Source: Planctomycetota bacterium
GTDB taxonomy: Bacteria > Planctomycetota > UBA1135 > UBA2386
Direction: 5' to 3'
DNA length: 64,000 nucleotides
Assembly: GCA_020638735.1 (NCBI GenBank)
Contig: JACKHZ010000008.1
Span: 434,001 to 498,000, forward strand
The notes under the pieces are model-generated. The model worked only from the letters and a program-made list of their open reading frames with translations. It ran no database searches and was not told the origin of the DNA. Shown piece after piece: positions 11,568-20,870 of the stretch; the stretch's first letter is position 1, and each line of letters begins with the position of its first letter. The position numbers were made by a program, and so were the translations under genes.

Positions 11568-12995
11568 TCACTTCTGGTGACCGAAGCGCTGCGACAACCA
11601 GTCGGTGACCAGCTGCAGAACCTCGGGCGCCATCGTCTCCTCGATCTTGGCGTATTCAGCGGGAGCGCCGGTGCCGCAGTGCTGGAACAGGTGGTTGAGC
11701 CCCGGCAGCTGCACGACGGTCACATTCCCGTTGCCGCCGGCCTCGAGCGCGGCGCGCAGCGCCGGCAGGTTCTGCGCGCAATCCACCTGCAGGTCCTTCT
11801 CGCCGTTCAGCGCCAACACCGGACACTTGACGCGGGCCAGCGTCGGGCCGGGTTGGTAGGCGAGGAAGAAGCGCATCCACGGCTCGTCGAACGACTCGGC
11901 CTGCTCGCACAGCGAAGCCTCGGATTCGAACACCTTCTGCAGCGACCCCGGCAACTTCGGCCAAGCCTCACCCACTGCTTCGAGCAGCGCGCTGCGCCGC
12001 TGCGTCGGCTCTTCGATCGAGGTGACGATCGCGAAGCAGCGCCGGTTGAACTCATAGGCCGCCGCGAGCGCTTCCTCGTCCATGCCCTCCGCACGCCCGA
12101 GCAGCTGCATCTGCCGCGTCAACAGCTCGCTGCCGCGCACCCCGGGGCCGGCGAGCAGCACGCAGAACGCGACCTCACCCGGCGCCGCCGCCGCGACGAT
12201 CGGCGCGATCAGACCGCCTTCGCTGTGCCCGCACAGCCCGACGCGCGCCGCATCGATGCCGTCGTGCGCGCGCAGGAAGCGCAGCATCGCGCGCGCGTCG
12301 TTGGCGAAGTCGGCGCTGGTGCAACCGGCGAACTCGCCGGTCGACTTGCCGGTGCCGCGATCGTCGCAACGCAGCACCGCGAAGCCGTGGCGGCTCAGGT
12401 GGTCGGCGAGAACCAGGAACGGCTGATGACCGAGCAGCGCCTCGTCGCGGTCCTGCGGCCCCGAGCCGGAGATCAGCACCACGCCCGGATGCGGACCGTC
12501 GCCCGGAGGCATCGTCAGCGTGCCGGCGAGCTGGTGCGTGACCTCCCCCGCGCCGTCGCGCACCGGCACGACCACCTCTTCGCTCGCATAGGGAAACGGC
12601 GGCTTCGGCAGCTGCGGCCGCACCAACTGCGGTGCTTCGGCGGTGCGACGGAAGTGCAGCGGCAACTCCTGGCCCTGCTTCCAAACGCCGTCGATCGCGT
12701 TGCCGCCGTCGACCAGCGTGCCGTCGAAGCTCGCGCGTAGCCGCTTCATCGCCAGCGTGACCTTGTCGCCGGCGACGACGAACGAGTCGATCGCCAGACC
12801 TTTGGCGCCCTGGTCGAGGCTGTCGAGCGTGGCGACGAAGCCGACGTCCTTGCGTTCGACGTGCAGTGCCAGCCGCAGCTCGACACCGCCGGCCTGCAGC
12901 ACGCCGAGCCAGTGCCCACTCGGGTCACCGGCGGGGTGCGCGTCCTGCGCGCAGAGCAGCGTGGAGAGCGCGAGCAGCGCGGCGATCGCCTTCAT
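11568..12995 (-). CDS. Secreted alpha/beta hydrolase (EstD/dienelactone-hydrolase-like esterase)
   Basis: A 475-residue exported esterase. I start it at ATG 12995, giving the signal peptide MKAIAALLALSTLLCAQ; the open frame runs further upstream but would cross the divergent gene's promoter. Residues about 25-130 form a beta-rich N-terminal domain. The hydrolase domain begins at VVLISGSGPQDRDE, a signature of EstD-type enzymes. The nucleophile elbow is GHSEGG (Ser about 258), the acid is Asp in LNGEKDLQVD (about 400) and the base is His in PGLNHLFQH (about 434), so the triad is complete. It heads an operon with the two small membrane proteins. The natural substrate cannot be read from the sequence. 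Confidence 0.88.
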   Translation of the reverse strand: MKAIAALLALSTLLCAQDAHPAGDPSGHWLGVLQAGGVELRLALHVERKDVGFVATLDSLDQGAKGLAIDSFVVAGDKVTLAMKRLRASFDGTLVDGGNAIDGVWKQGQELPLHFRRTAEAPQLVRPQLPKPPFPYASEEVVVPVRDGAGEVTHQLAGTLTMPPGDGPHPGVVLISGSGPQDRDEALLGHQPFLVLADHLSRHGFAVLRCDDRGTGKSTGEFAGCTSADFANDARAMLRFLRAHDGIDAARVGLCGHSEGGLIAPIVAAAAPGEVAFCVLLAGPGVRGSELLTRQMQLLGRAEGMDEEALAAAYEFNRRCFAIVTSIEEPTQRRSALLEAVGEAWPKLPGSLQKVFESEASLCEQAESFDEPWMRFFLAYQPGPTLARVKCPVLALNGEKDLQVDCAQNLPALRAALEAGGNGNVTVVQLPGLNHLFQHCGTGAPAEYAKIEETMAPEVLQLVTDWLSQRFGHQK

Positions 12996-13057
12996 GCCGA
13001 GAGCATCCGCTGCCGAACGGCGCACGGCAACCGGTCGGAACCGGGTAGAACCCTGCG

Positions 13058-13405
13058 ATGCGCAAGTCCGGGATCGTGCTCTCGCTGCTGGCCGCGACAA
13101 CCACAGGCTGCGCGACGCAGGCCATGCAGGGCGTGTTCTGGCGCAACGACGAGCCGCCGGTGATGCTGCCGGACGCGTGGCGCGACGTGCACGTCTACGC
13201 GGGCACCGCGCTCGACCTGGGCATCCTCGGCTGGGTGTGCGGCGTCTGGGACTTCCCGCCCGAGCGACGCGGCGCGCAGCACGCCGCCTGGGCGATGCTG
13301 CTGTTCGACCTGCCGTTCTCGCTGCTCGGCGACACGCTGCTGCTGCCGATGACCCTGTGCCAACAGGTCGGGATCATCCCGCGGCCGGCGCCGCAGGAGC
13401 GCTGA
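13058..13405 (+). CDS. YceK/YidQ-family lipoprotein
   Basis: A 115-residue lipoprotein. The signal peptide ends in a lipobox-like LAATTTGC, with Cys about residue 18. The conserved part YAGTALDLGILGW and DLPFSLLGDTLLLPMTL near the C-terminus is the hallmark of the YceK/YidQ (DUF1375) family of small envelope lipoproteins, whose role is unclear. TAGAAC stands six bases before the ATG at 13058 with no Shine-Dalgarno sequence, so a leaderless transcript is possible. The gene is divergent from the esterase gene (62-base gap). Confidence 0.85.
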   Translation: MRKSGIVLSLLAATTTGCATQAMQGVFWRNDEPPVMLPDAWRDVHVYAGTALDLGILGWVCGVWDFPPERRGAQHAAWAMLLFDLPFSLLGDTLLLPMTLCQQVGIIPRPAPQER

Positions 13406-13499
13406 CGTCCCCGCGGGCAAACGGCGAAGCCGCGCTCCAGATCGGCGGCGCGACGCGGCAGAATGAGGCTCCAGCAACCTCCGACCTCACCACTGCCCG

Positions 13500-15551
13500 A
13501 TGCGAACCACGACTGCTCTCGCGCTCACCCTCACCGCATTGCTCGGCGCCTGCGACGCCGCGCCTTCCACACCGCAACTGCCGAACGTCGCCGCATCCGC
13601 CCAAGACCAGCGCATGGCGTGGTGGCGCGACGCGCGCTTCGGCATGTTCCTGCACTGGGGTCTCTACGCGATCCCGGCCGGCGAGTGGAACGGCAACAAG
13701 GACTACGGCGAGTGGATCCGCACCTCGGCGGAGATCCCGCTCGAGACCTACGACCAGCTGCAGCCGAAGTGGAACCCGACCGACTTCGACGCCGACGCGT
13801 GGGCCGAGATGGCCGCCGCCGCCGGCATGAAGTACGTCGTCATCACGTCGAAGCACCACGACGGCTTCTGCCTGTGGGACAGCGCGGTGACCGACTGGGA
13901 CGTCGCCGGCTCGCCGAACCAGCGCGACATCCTCGCCGAGCTGTCGACCGCGTGTCGCAAGCACGGCATCAAGTTCTGCACCTACCACTCGATCATGGAC
14001 TGGCACCACCCGGACTACCTGCCGCGCAGGACCTGGGAGAAGGACCGTTCGACCGAGGGCGCCGACTTCGAGCGCTTCGAGCAGTACCTGCACGCGCAAG
14101 TCACCGAGATCATCACTCGCTACCACCCGGCGGTGATGTGGTTCGACGGCGAATGGGAGAACACCTGGACGCACGAACGCGGCGTCAAGCTGTTCGAGCT
14201 GTGCCGGCGTCTCGCGCCGGAGATGATCGTCAACAACCGCGTCGACGTGCACCGCCAGGGCATGCAAGGCTTCAGCGGCAGCAGCGAGGCGGTCGGCGAC
14301 TTCGACACGCCCGAGCAGGAGATCCCGGCGACCGGCCTGCCCGGCGTCGACTGGGAGTCGTGCATGACGATGAACCGGCACTGGGGCTGGAACCAGGCCG
14401 ACACGGTGTGGAAGTCGCCGGAGACGTTGATCCGCAACCTGATCGACATCGCCAGCAAGGGCGGCAACTACCTGCTCAACGTCGGCCCGCGCGCCGACGG
14501 CACGTTCCCGCCGAACGCGGTCGAGCGGCTGGCGGCGATCGCCGACTGGATGAAGCAGAACAGCGAAGCGATCCACGGCACGACGGCGAGCGTGTTCGAC
14601 GCGCTGCCGTGGGGTCGCTGCACGGTGAAGGCCGGCGACGACTTCAGCGCGCTGTACCTGCACGTCTTCGACTGGCCGAAGGACGGCCAACTGCTGCTGC
14701 CGGGCCTCGGCAACCAGGTGATCGAGGCGCGCACGCTCGGCGGAGCGCCGCAGGCGGTGGCCGCGGTGCCGAGCCAAGAAGGCGTCATGCTGGTCGTGCC
14801 GCAGCAGCCGTCGGATCCGATCGCCACCGTGATCGAAGTGCGCATCGAAGGCCGCCCGATCGTCTACCGCACGCCGAGCATCACCGCCGAGAGCGAACGC
14901 TTCGTGCGCGGCCTCGACGTGACGATCGCCACGCCGGCCGCCGACGCCGAGCTGCGCTACACATCAGACGGCAGCGAGCCGACCGCCGCGTCGCCGCGCG
15001 TCCAGGGACCGGTGCACGTCGCCGACACCTGCACGGTGCGCGCGGCGATGTTCCACGACGGCAGGCGCCGCAGCGAAGTCGCCAGCCGCACCTTCACCAG
15101 GGTCGAACCGTTGCCGCCGGTCGAGGTGCAGCCGAGCGGCGACGGGCTGGTGTTGCAGCAGGCCGCGGTCGACTGGAACACGATTCCCGACGAGCGCCCC
15201 GAGCTGATGACCAAGGGCATGCTGGTGCCGCAGGTAGCGCTGCCGAAGGGCGTCGGCGAACACGTCGCGCTGTCGTTCTCGGGCTTCGTCGACGTCGCGG
15301 CGAGCGAGCTCTACCGCTTCGCGCTGAGCAGCGACGACGGCAGCAAGCTGTGGATCGACGGGAAGGTGGTGGTCGACAACGACGGCCTGCACGGCGCCAC
15401 CGAGCAGCGCGGCGAGGTGGCGCTGGCGAAGGGCCTGCACCAGCTCGAGGTGGTCTGGTTCAACGCCACCGGCGGCGCCGAGCTGCGGCTGAAGTGGGCA
15501 GCGCCCGGCCAGCCGTTCGCCGAGCTGCCGGCGGCGGCGCTGAAGCACTGA
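13500..15551 (+). CDS. Alpha-L-fucosidase, GH29, lipoprotein with C-terminal PA14 domain
   Basis: A 683-residue enzyme predicted to release alpha-L-fucose from glycans outside the inner membrane. The N-terminus has a lipobox (TALLGAC). The GH29 catalytic barrel spans roughly residues 35-370, with WWRDARFGMFLHWGLY, ITSKHHDGFCLWDS and VMWFDGEWE, where Asp about 216 is the expected nucleophile, and NRHWGWN. A linker beta domain follows (DAELRYTSDGSEPT), like the chitobiase/hexosaminidase C-terminal domain. The last 130 residues are a PA14 domain (FALSSDDGSKLWIDGKVVVD), which usually binds sugars. The family assignment is secure. Together with the TIM-barrel and propeller proteins it suggests use of fucose-containing polysaccharides. 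Confidence 0.93.
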   Translation: MRTTTALALTLTALLGACDAAPSTPQLPNVAASAQDQRMAWWRDARFGMFLHWGLYAIPAGEWNGNKDYGEWIRTSAEIPLETYDQLQPKWNPTDFDADAWAEMAAAAGMKYVVITSKHHDGFCLWDSAVTDWDVAGSPNQRDILAELSTACRKHGIKFCTYHSIMDWHHPDYLPRRTWEKDRSTEGADFERFEQYLHAQVTEIITRYHPAVMWFDGEWENTWTHERGVKLFELCRRLAPEMIVNNRVDVHRQGMQGFSGSSEAVGDFDTPEQEIPATGLPGVDWESCMTMNRHWGWNQADTVWKSPETLIRNLIDIASKGGNYLLNVGPRADGTFPPNAVERLAAIADWMKQNSEAIHGTTASVFDALPWGRCTVKAGDDFSALYLHVFDWPKDGQLLLPGLGNQVIEARTLGGAPQAVAAVPSQEGVMLVVPQQPSDPIATVIEVRIEGRPIVYRTPSITAESERFVRGLDVTIATPAADAELRYTSDGSEPTAASPRVQGPVHVADTCTVRAAMFHDGRRRSEVASRTFTRVEPLPPVEVQPSGDGLVLQQAAVDWNTIPDERPELMTKGMLVPQVALPKGVGEHVALSFSGFVDVAASELYRFALSSDDGSKLWIDGKVVVDNDGLHGATEQRGEVALAKGLHQLEVVWFNATGGAELRLKWAAPGQPFAELPAAALKH

Positions 15552-15579
15552 TTGCGCGTTCGCGCGGCGGTGGTAAGGT
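15552..15579 (+). promoter_or_regulatory. Candidate sigma70 promoter TTGCGC-N16-TAAGGT
   Basis: TTGCGC at 15552-15557 and TAAGGT at 15574-15579 are 16 bases apart, just after the fucosidase stop. The predicted start near 15586 gives a leader of about 165 bases before ATG 15752. The leader begins with a stem of GCGGGTGCC and GGCGCCCGC. The same -35 hexamer and spacing occur before dnaB. Confidence 0.45.
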
Positions 15580-15751
15580 CTGGCGCGGGTGCCGCAGGGG
15601 CGCCCGCCCCGCCGGAAAGAAGCCTTCACCCTGCGTCGACGTCAATCGGGCGCCGCGAGGCGACCGCCGAGCAACTGCTCACGTCCGTCCATCACGACAT
15701 GTCCTCGGGCCGAGGGAGCGGGAACGGCCAGACGCAGGAGATGTACGCCTG

Positions 15752-16345
15752 ATGAACGAACACGACGATCGATCCGTGACCGACGGTGGCGCCAGCGACC
15801 GCGCCGCCAACAACCCCGTGCGCGAGCTGCGCACCCGCGCCGAGCTGCTGCAGCGCGACCTCGCGCGCGACGCCGCGACTGCGCTGCCCCGGCTGCGCGC
15901 GCTGCCCGAGCTGCGCCGCGCCGACGACCACGCGCTGCGCGCGTTCGCCGCCGCCGCGCAGCGCAAGCACTGCCTCGCGGTGGTCGCCCGCGAATGCGGC
16001 TTCGGCAGCTGGGAGCACGCCGTGCGCGTGCTCGAAGGCGACCCCGACGAGCGCGATCTCGGCACGTTGCTGCACACGCCGAGCGGCACGCTCAACGCGT
16101 GGTTCACCGAGCACGAGGAGGCGCGAGGCGCGCTCGCCGCAGGCGCGGCGGACGGCGAACCGCGCTTCCTGCTCGGCTTCCGGCGCGAGCTGTTCGTGAC
16201 CGGTCCGGCCTACGTGGAGTCGCTCGGCCTCGACCCACGCGACCCCGACTGGCGCGCGATGGGCTGGGACTGGGCGCGGCCCCTCGATCCGACCGCGCGC
16301 ACGCGGCTGTTCGGCAAGCTGCTGGCGGCGCGGCGCAGCGGCTGA
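15752..16345 (+). CDS. Small helical protein with a 'GFGSW' motif, function unknown
   Basis: A 197-residue soluble protein. ATG 15752 has GGAG eleven bases upstream; a three-codon frame (ATG TAC GCC TGA, 15741-15752) overlaps its start. Residues about 20-95 form a helical segment ending in LAVVARECGFGSWEHAVRVL. This resembles the 'AQ-x-x-x-A-x-x-x-GF-x-SW-x-x-L' helix pair that precedes ankyrin or other domains in many Acidobacteria and Planctomycetota proteins. The C-terminal half (FLLGFRRELFVTGPAYVESLGL, then DWRAMGWDWARP) is not recognised. The longest frame of the minus-strand VWA gene overlaps its 3' end by 136 bases; this overlap disappears if the frame break near 16497 is corrected. 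Confidence 0.7.
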   Translation: MNEHDDRSVTDGGASDRAANNPVRELRTRAELLQRDLARDAATALPRLRALPELRRADDHALRAFAAAAQRKHCLAVVARECGFGSWEHAVRVLEGDPDERDLGTLLHTPSGTLNAWFTEHEEARGALAAGAADGEPRFLLGFRRELFVTGPAYVESLGLDPRDPDWRAMGWDWARPLDPTARTRLFGKLLAARRSG

Positions 16346-19101
16346 TCCACGCCACCAGCACCGGCGCCGGCGGCGCGGCGGAAACGCGTTCGACCAGCGC
16401 CCACGCGCGCCGTCAGACACGTCGGCCGCCGCGGCGGCGCGCGCGTTCGAGCGCCGACAGCAGCTCCTCCGCCGGCTCGCGCGGCGCCTCGTGCGGGGGG
16501 CGGCGGGGCCGGCAGGGCCGGCTCGGCCGACGTCGCCACGGCGGCGGCCGCCGCCGGCCGGGCCCGGCGCACGAGCCGCGGCAGGTGCAAGTCCAGGCGA
16601 CGCACCGCCACCTCGAGCAGCAGCGACAACAACGCGGCGACCGCCCACCAGGCCCCGAGGTCACGGCGGCCGAACGCCACGCGTTCGCCGTCGAGGGCCC
16701 GCTCGACGCTCGGCGCGACGTGGCCGCCGCCCGCGCGGGCCAGCGCGCGGAGCGTGCGTTCGCCCGCGCGGGGATCGACCTGCAGCGCGAACTCGGCGGC
16801 GAACGGTCGGCACACTGCCGGCAGTCGCAACGTGTCCTCGCCGACCTGCAGCGCGGCGCGCCACGCGCCGTCCGAGGTCAGCGGCACCCGCACCTCGAGG
16901 CGGCCGGGCTGCAGCGGCGTCAACGGCAGGTCGAAGCGCCGGCCGTCGGGTGCGACGCCGACGCCGGTCGCACCAGCGAGCAACGCCGCGCGCGCCGCGT
17001 CGACCTCGACGGTGAACACGCCGACGTCGCCGTCGCGCCGCGCAGCGACGAACACGTCGGCCGGCGCGCCACCGCCGAGCCAGCGCACCAGCGTCGCGAA
17101 CATACCGCCGTAGCCTGGCCACTGCGCCAGCGCGCCGCTGAGCTCGCCGTCCGCTTCTCCGAGGAACGCCGCTGCGCGCCCGAGCCCGCAGTGCCACGTC
17201 GCCAGCAGCGGCGAGGCGAACTCGTCCTCGGTCACCGCGCAGCGATCGGCGCGTTCGCGCAGCCACGCCACCGTGTAGCCGCCGACCGACGGCAACGACG
17301 GCAGCTGACCGAGCAGCTGCAGCGCCGCTTCGCTGCGCACCTCGACCGGCTCCTCGACCACCGACGAGCGCGCCACCTGGATCGTCTCCTGCGCGAACAC
17401 GCGCGGCAGCTCGTTGGCGTCGGCGACGAACTGGCACCTGCCGCCGCCGAGCGCGGCGATCTCCTCCAGCAGCCGCGCGTCGGAGTCGCCCGTGCTGCCG
17501 AGCCCGATCACCGAGACCGTGATGCCCTCCGCCACCAGCTGCGGCACGAAGGTGCGGTAGTCGCCGGGCTCTTCGGCGTCGGCGGCGTCGGCGAACAGCA
17601 CGATGTGCCGCGCCGTCTGCTGGGCAGCTCGCAGCTGCTCGGCGGCCGCGTGCAGCGCTTCGCCGACGTAGATGCCGCCGCCGGCCGAGTCGATGCCGCG
17701 CGCCACCGCCTGCAGCGCCGCCGGCTGCTCGACCGGCGTCAGCGCCTGCACCACGTGCGGCCCGGTGTCGACGGCGAGCAGCGCCACCGCGTCGATGGGC
17801 GACATCAACGAGATCGCCGCGGCGGCGCCCAGGTCGGCCAGCTCCATCTTGGTCCGGTCGCCGGCCTGCGCCTGCATCGAGCCGGAGCGGTCGAGGGCGA
17901 TCGCCATCGCCAGACCGAAGCGCCGCTGCTCCTCGCGCACCTCCATGGTCACCGGCATCACCGCCTCCACGGGGGAACGGTGGTAGCCGCCGGGGCCGAA
18001 GGCGTCGTGGCCGCCGGTCATCAACAGCCCGCCGCCGAGGTCGCGCACCCAGGTCTCGAGCGCCGCCATCGCGTCGGCGGGCAGCAGCGACGCGGCGACG
18101 TTCTCGAGCACCACGGCGCGGAAGCCGTCGAGTCCGGCGAGCGTCAGCGGCGCGGCCGCCGGGGCGCGCACGACGAGGTCGACGCCGGCGACGCGAAGCG
18201 CGCGGGTCAGGCGATCGTCGCGACCGCCCGGCGTCACGCACAGCACGCGCGGCCGCGCCGTCGCGCGCAGCAGCGCCAGGCCGCGGTCGTTCTGCGGGGC
18301 GCGGTCGCCGGGCAGCGCGACTTCCACTTCGACGCGGTGCTCGCCGGGCTCGTCGAGGCGGTGCTGCAGCTGCAGCACGTTGCGACCCTCGCGCAGCGCC
18401 ACCTCGCCGCGCCGCACGACCTCGCCGTCGATCCGCAGCCGGTACGTCGCCGCGCCCGACGTCGTCGTCACGACCACGGCGCGCACCGCGAACGGCGCCG
18501 CGACGGCGGTCTCGAACGGCGCCTGCAGGTCGGCGACGGCGGCGTCCACACCGAGCGCGTGGACCACCGGTTCGACGTCGACCCGCACGCCCCGACGCAG
18601 CGCGGCGCGCGCCACGGTCCGTGGGTCGGCGCCGTTCCCCTCGCCGTCGCTGACGAGCAGCAGCGAGCCGCGCCGCCCTGGCTCGATCAGCGCCAGCGCG
18701 GCGGTCAAGCCGCCGGCGAGGTCGCTGCCGTCGACGTCGACGGAGGGCGCCGCCGACGGCCACTCGGGCGCACCGGACGGCGCGGCGACCACCGCCGCGT
18801 CGCTGGCGAACTGCACGACCCCGAGCCGGTCGCCGTCGCGCAGGCCCGCCGCGAGGCGGTCGAACAGCTCGCGGGCGCGCGCCTCGCTGCCGTCCGGCAT
18901 GGACCGCGAACGATCCAGGACCAGCAGCACGTCGCGGCCGTCGGCGACGACGCCGGTCGACGGCTCGGCCAGCAGCACGACGAGCGCGACCAGCGCGGTG
19001 AGGCGCAGCGCGCCGACCAGCGCACGCGGCCACAGACGCCGCCCGAGCAGCAGCGCCGCGACCGGCAGCAGCAGCAACGCCTCCGGGTGGCCGAGGTGCA
19101 T
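16210..19101 (-). CDS. Double von Willebrand factor A membrane protein; C-terminus probably frame-shifted
   Basis: About 963 residues as read, starting at ATG 19101, which shares its A with the previous stop. The N-terminus has two hydrophobic segments (HPEALLLLPVAALLLG, LRLTALVALVVLLAEP). A first VWA domain has the MIDAS motif DRSRS in LLVLDRSRSMPDG. A glutamine-amidotransferase-like segment (RVAGVDLVV, GGGLLMTGGHDAFGPGGY) follows, then a second VWA domain with DRSGS (AIALDRSGSMQAQ), a beta domain, and a last transmembrane helix near WWAVAALLSLLLEVAV. After about 16500 the frame becomes low-complexity Arg/Ala and runs into the opposite gene. Removing one G from the run 16495-16500 instead gives PHEAPREPAEELLSALERAR and a stop at 16413, a far better end. 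It is the last gene of the MoxR operon. Confidence 0.8.
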   Translation of the reverse strand: MHLGHPEALLLLPVAALLLGRRLWPRALVGALRLTALVALVVLLAEPSTGVVADGRDVLLVLDRSRSMPDGSEARARELFDRLAAGLRDGDRLGVVQFASDAAVVAAPSGAPEWPSAAPSVDVDGSDLAGGLTAALALIEPGRRGSLLLVSDGEGNGADPRTVARAALRRGVRVDVEPVVHALGVDAAVADLQAPFETAVAAPFAVRAVVVTTTSGAATYRLRIDGEVVRRGEVALREGRNVLQLQHRLDEPGEHRVEVEVALPGDRAPQNDRGLALLRATARPRVLCVTPGGRDDRLTRALRVAGVDLVVRAPAAAPLTLAGLDGFRAVVLENVAASLLPADAMAALETWVRDLGGGLLMTGGHDAFGPGGYHRSPVEAVMPVTMEVREEQRRFGLAMAIALDRSGSMQAQAGDRTKMELADLGAAAAISLMSPIDAVALLAVDTGPHVVQALTPVEQPAALQAVARGIDSAGGGIYVGEALHAAAEQLRAAQQTARHIVLFADAADAEEPGDYRTFVPQLVAEGITVSVIGLGSTGDSDARLLEEIAALGGGRCQFVADANELPRVFAQETIQVARSSVVEEPVEVRSEAALQLLGQLPSLPSVGGYTVAWLRERADRCAVTEDEFASPLLATWHCGLGRAAAFLGEADGELSGALAQWPGYGGMFATLVRWLGGGAPADVFVAARRDGDVGVFTVEVDAARAALLAGATGVGVAPDGRRFDLPLTPLQPGRLEVRVPLTSDGAWRAALQVGEDTLRLPAVCRPFAAEFALQVDPRAGERTLRALARAGGGHVAPSVERALDGERVAFGRRDLGAWWAVAALLSLLLEVAVRRLDLHLPRLVRRARPAAAAAVATSAEPALPAPPPPARGAARAGGGAAVGARTRAPPRRPTCLTARVGAGRTRFRRAAGAGAGGVDQPLRRAASSLPNSRVRAVGSRGRAQSQPIARQSGSRGSRPSDST

Positions 19102-20870
19102 CACGCGCCCCTTCCGCCGCGCGACAGGTACCACCAATCGGCCAACGCCGTGAGCAGCAGCAGCAGCGCCAGCCAGCGCCGCAGCGGCCGCGGGTCCGAC
19201 GCCGCCCCGCCGCCGTCCGACGGCGTCGCCGATGGCGCGCGGTCGAACGTGCAGCGCTGCCGCAGGTCGCTCTCCGCGGCGTCGACGAAGTCGGCGGCGA
19301 TCGCGCCGAGCGGCCCGCCGGCCGCGTCGTACGCCGTGTAGAAGCCGGGCCGATCGGCGATCGCCGCCAACGCCCCGGGCCCGCGCAGCAACTCGTCGCC
19401 GTCCGGGCCACGCAGCGTCACGACGCCGTCGCGCGGGCCGCGCCACGCCACTTCGTCGCCGACGCGCACGCGGCGACCCTGCCACCCCGGCGCGTCTCGT
19501 CCGGCGAGTTCGAGCGTGTTGGCCCACAGGATCGGCCAGTCCGGAGCGCGCGTCAGGTTGCCGGCGGCGGCGTCGAGGTCGAACCACAACCGGCGACCGG
19601 TCGGCGGGAACTGCTCGGCGAGCAGCACCTTGTCCCCGCTGGCCACGAGCACCTGGCCGGCGAGGTCGCCGCCGCCGGCAGCCCAGGTGACGCCGTCGAG
19701 CGCGGCGCCCGCGAGCGCCGGGTGGGCGCGATCGACGACGAACGGGCTGGCGTAGCCGCCACGCCGACCGGCGGTCGGCGCGATCACCACCTCGAGCTGA
19801 CCGTCGAGCACTTCACCCGGCGCGTCGCGCACCAACAGCTGGGCCAGCGCCGGCGCCGCCTCGGCGCGCCAGCCGGTCAACGCCGCGAACACCTCGTCGA
19901 GCCGCAGCGCGCGCCGCTGCGCCGGCGACAGCTGGTCGCACACGGCGACCTCGCTCGCCGTGATCGGCGCGACGAACGCGACGTCGTCGATCGCCAGCTC
20001 GTCGGCGCCGGCCGCGCCGGCCGCCCCCAGCAGTTCGACGCGGAGCCGCCCGGCGTCGACCGGCAGGCGCACCTCCAGCTCGACCGCCGCGCCGTCGCGC
20101 GGCAGCGCGACCGGCGCGCGTGCGAGCTCACGGTCGCCGTCGCCCACCCGCAACGTGCGGGCGACCGCGCCTTCGCCGTCGCCGCGCGCGGTGACGGTCA
20201 CGCGCAGCCGCGCCCCGTCCGCTCGAGGCTCGCGCCGCACGTTGGTCAGGGCCGCGTTGGCCGCGGGCGCGCCGCAGGCCCGCACCCCGAGGTCGTGCTG
20301 CGGTGCGGCGGGTTCGCCGTCGGTGACGAACCACAGCTCCCCGCCGCCCGCGGCCAACTGGCGGCCGAGGTCGAGCGCCGACGTCGCCGCGTGGCCAGGC
20401 TGCCGCGGCTGCCACCCTTCGCGGAACGCCGCCAGCTGCCCGGCGTCGCCGCGCGGGCCGACGGCGACGGTCGGCACTGGCCCGGTGCGGATCACGGTCA
20501 CCCGGTCGACGGCGGCCAGTCCGTCGCCGAACTCGCGCAGCACCTGGCGGGCCCGCGACGACGTGCCGCGCGCGCCCATCGACGCGGTGTCGTCCAACAC
20601 CAGCACCAGGTGCCGCGGACGCAGCGCGTCGAGCGAGGGCCCGCTGAGCCAGGCCGCCAGCAGCAGCGCCAGCGCGCACTCGAGCCAGAACGACGGCGAG
20701 CACACCAACGGCACGCGGCGGCGCCCGCTGCGGCTGTCGACGGCGGTGACCGGGAACAGGAACAGTCCGGCGACGCGGCGTTCGGGCAGTCGGTCGCGGA
20801 ACAGGTGCAGCGCCACCACCGCCGGCAACGCCGCGAGCGCCAACAGGCCGAGCGGAGCGGTGATCGTCAC
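19101..20870 (-). CDS. BatA-like membrane protein with VWA-type domain
   Basis: A 589-residue protein that starts with GTG 20870, overlapping the DUF58 stop as GTGA. The N-terminus MTITAPLGLLALAALPAVVALHLF is the usual BatA opening: a helix with a short periplasmic loop, then FWLECALALLLAAWLSGPSL. A VWA-like fold follows (HLVLVLDDTASMGARG, where DDTAS replaces the ideal DxSxS), then long beta-rich segments. The last transmembrane helix is LALLLLLTALADWWYLS. BatA-type proteins work with MoxR ATPases on envelope substrates. The altered MIDAS (Thr for the first Ser) may still bind metal. The stop overlaps the ATG of the next gene. Confidence 0.82.
   Translation of the reverse strand: MTITAPLGLLALAALPAVVALHLFRDRLPERRVAGLFLFPVTAVDSRSGRRRVPLVCSPSFWLECALALLLAAWLSGPSLDALRPRHLVLVLDDTASMGARGTSSRARQVLREFGDGLAAVDRVTVIRTGPVPTVAVGPRGDAGQLAAFREGWQPRQPGHAATSALDLGRQLAAGGGELWFVTDGEPAAPQHDLGVRACGAPAANAALTNVRREPRADGARLRVTVTARGDGEGAVARTLRVGDGDRELARAPVALPRDGAAVELEVRLPVDAGRLRVELLGAAGAAGADELAIDDVAFVAPITASEVAVCDQLSPAQRRALRLDEVFAALTGWRAEAAPALAQLLVRDAPGEVLDGQLEVVIAPTAGRRGGYASPFVVDRAHPALAGAALDGVTWAAGGGDLAGQVLVASGDKVLLAEQFPPTGRRLWFDLDAAAGNLTRAPDWPILWANTLELAGRDAPGWQGRRVRVGDEVAWRGPRDGVVTLRGPDGDELLRGPGALAAIADRPGFYTAYDAAGGPLGAIAADFVDAAESDLRQRCTFDRAPSATPSDGGGAASDPRPLRRWLALLLLLTALADWWYLSRGGRGA

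Noticed and set aside
15589..19341. A 1250-codon plus-strand frame opposite the double-VWA gene
   Set aside because: It is a shadow of the VWA gene; Arg/Gln/His-rich with no recognisable domain.
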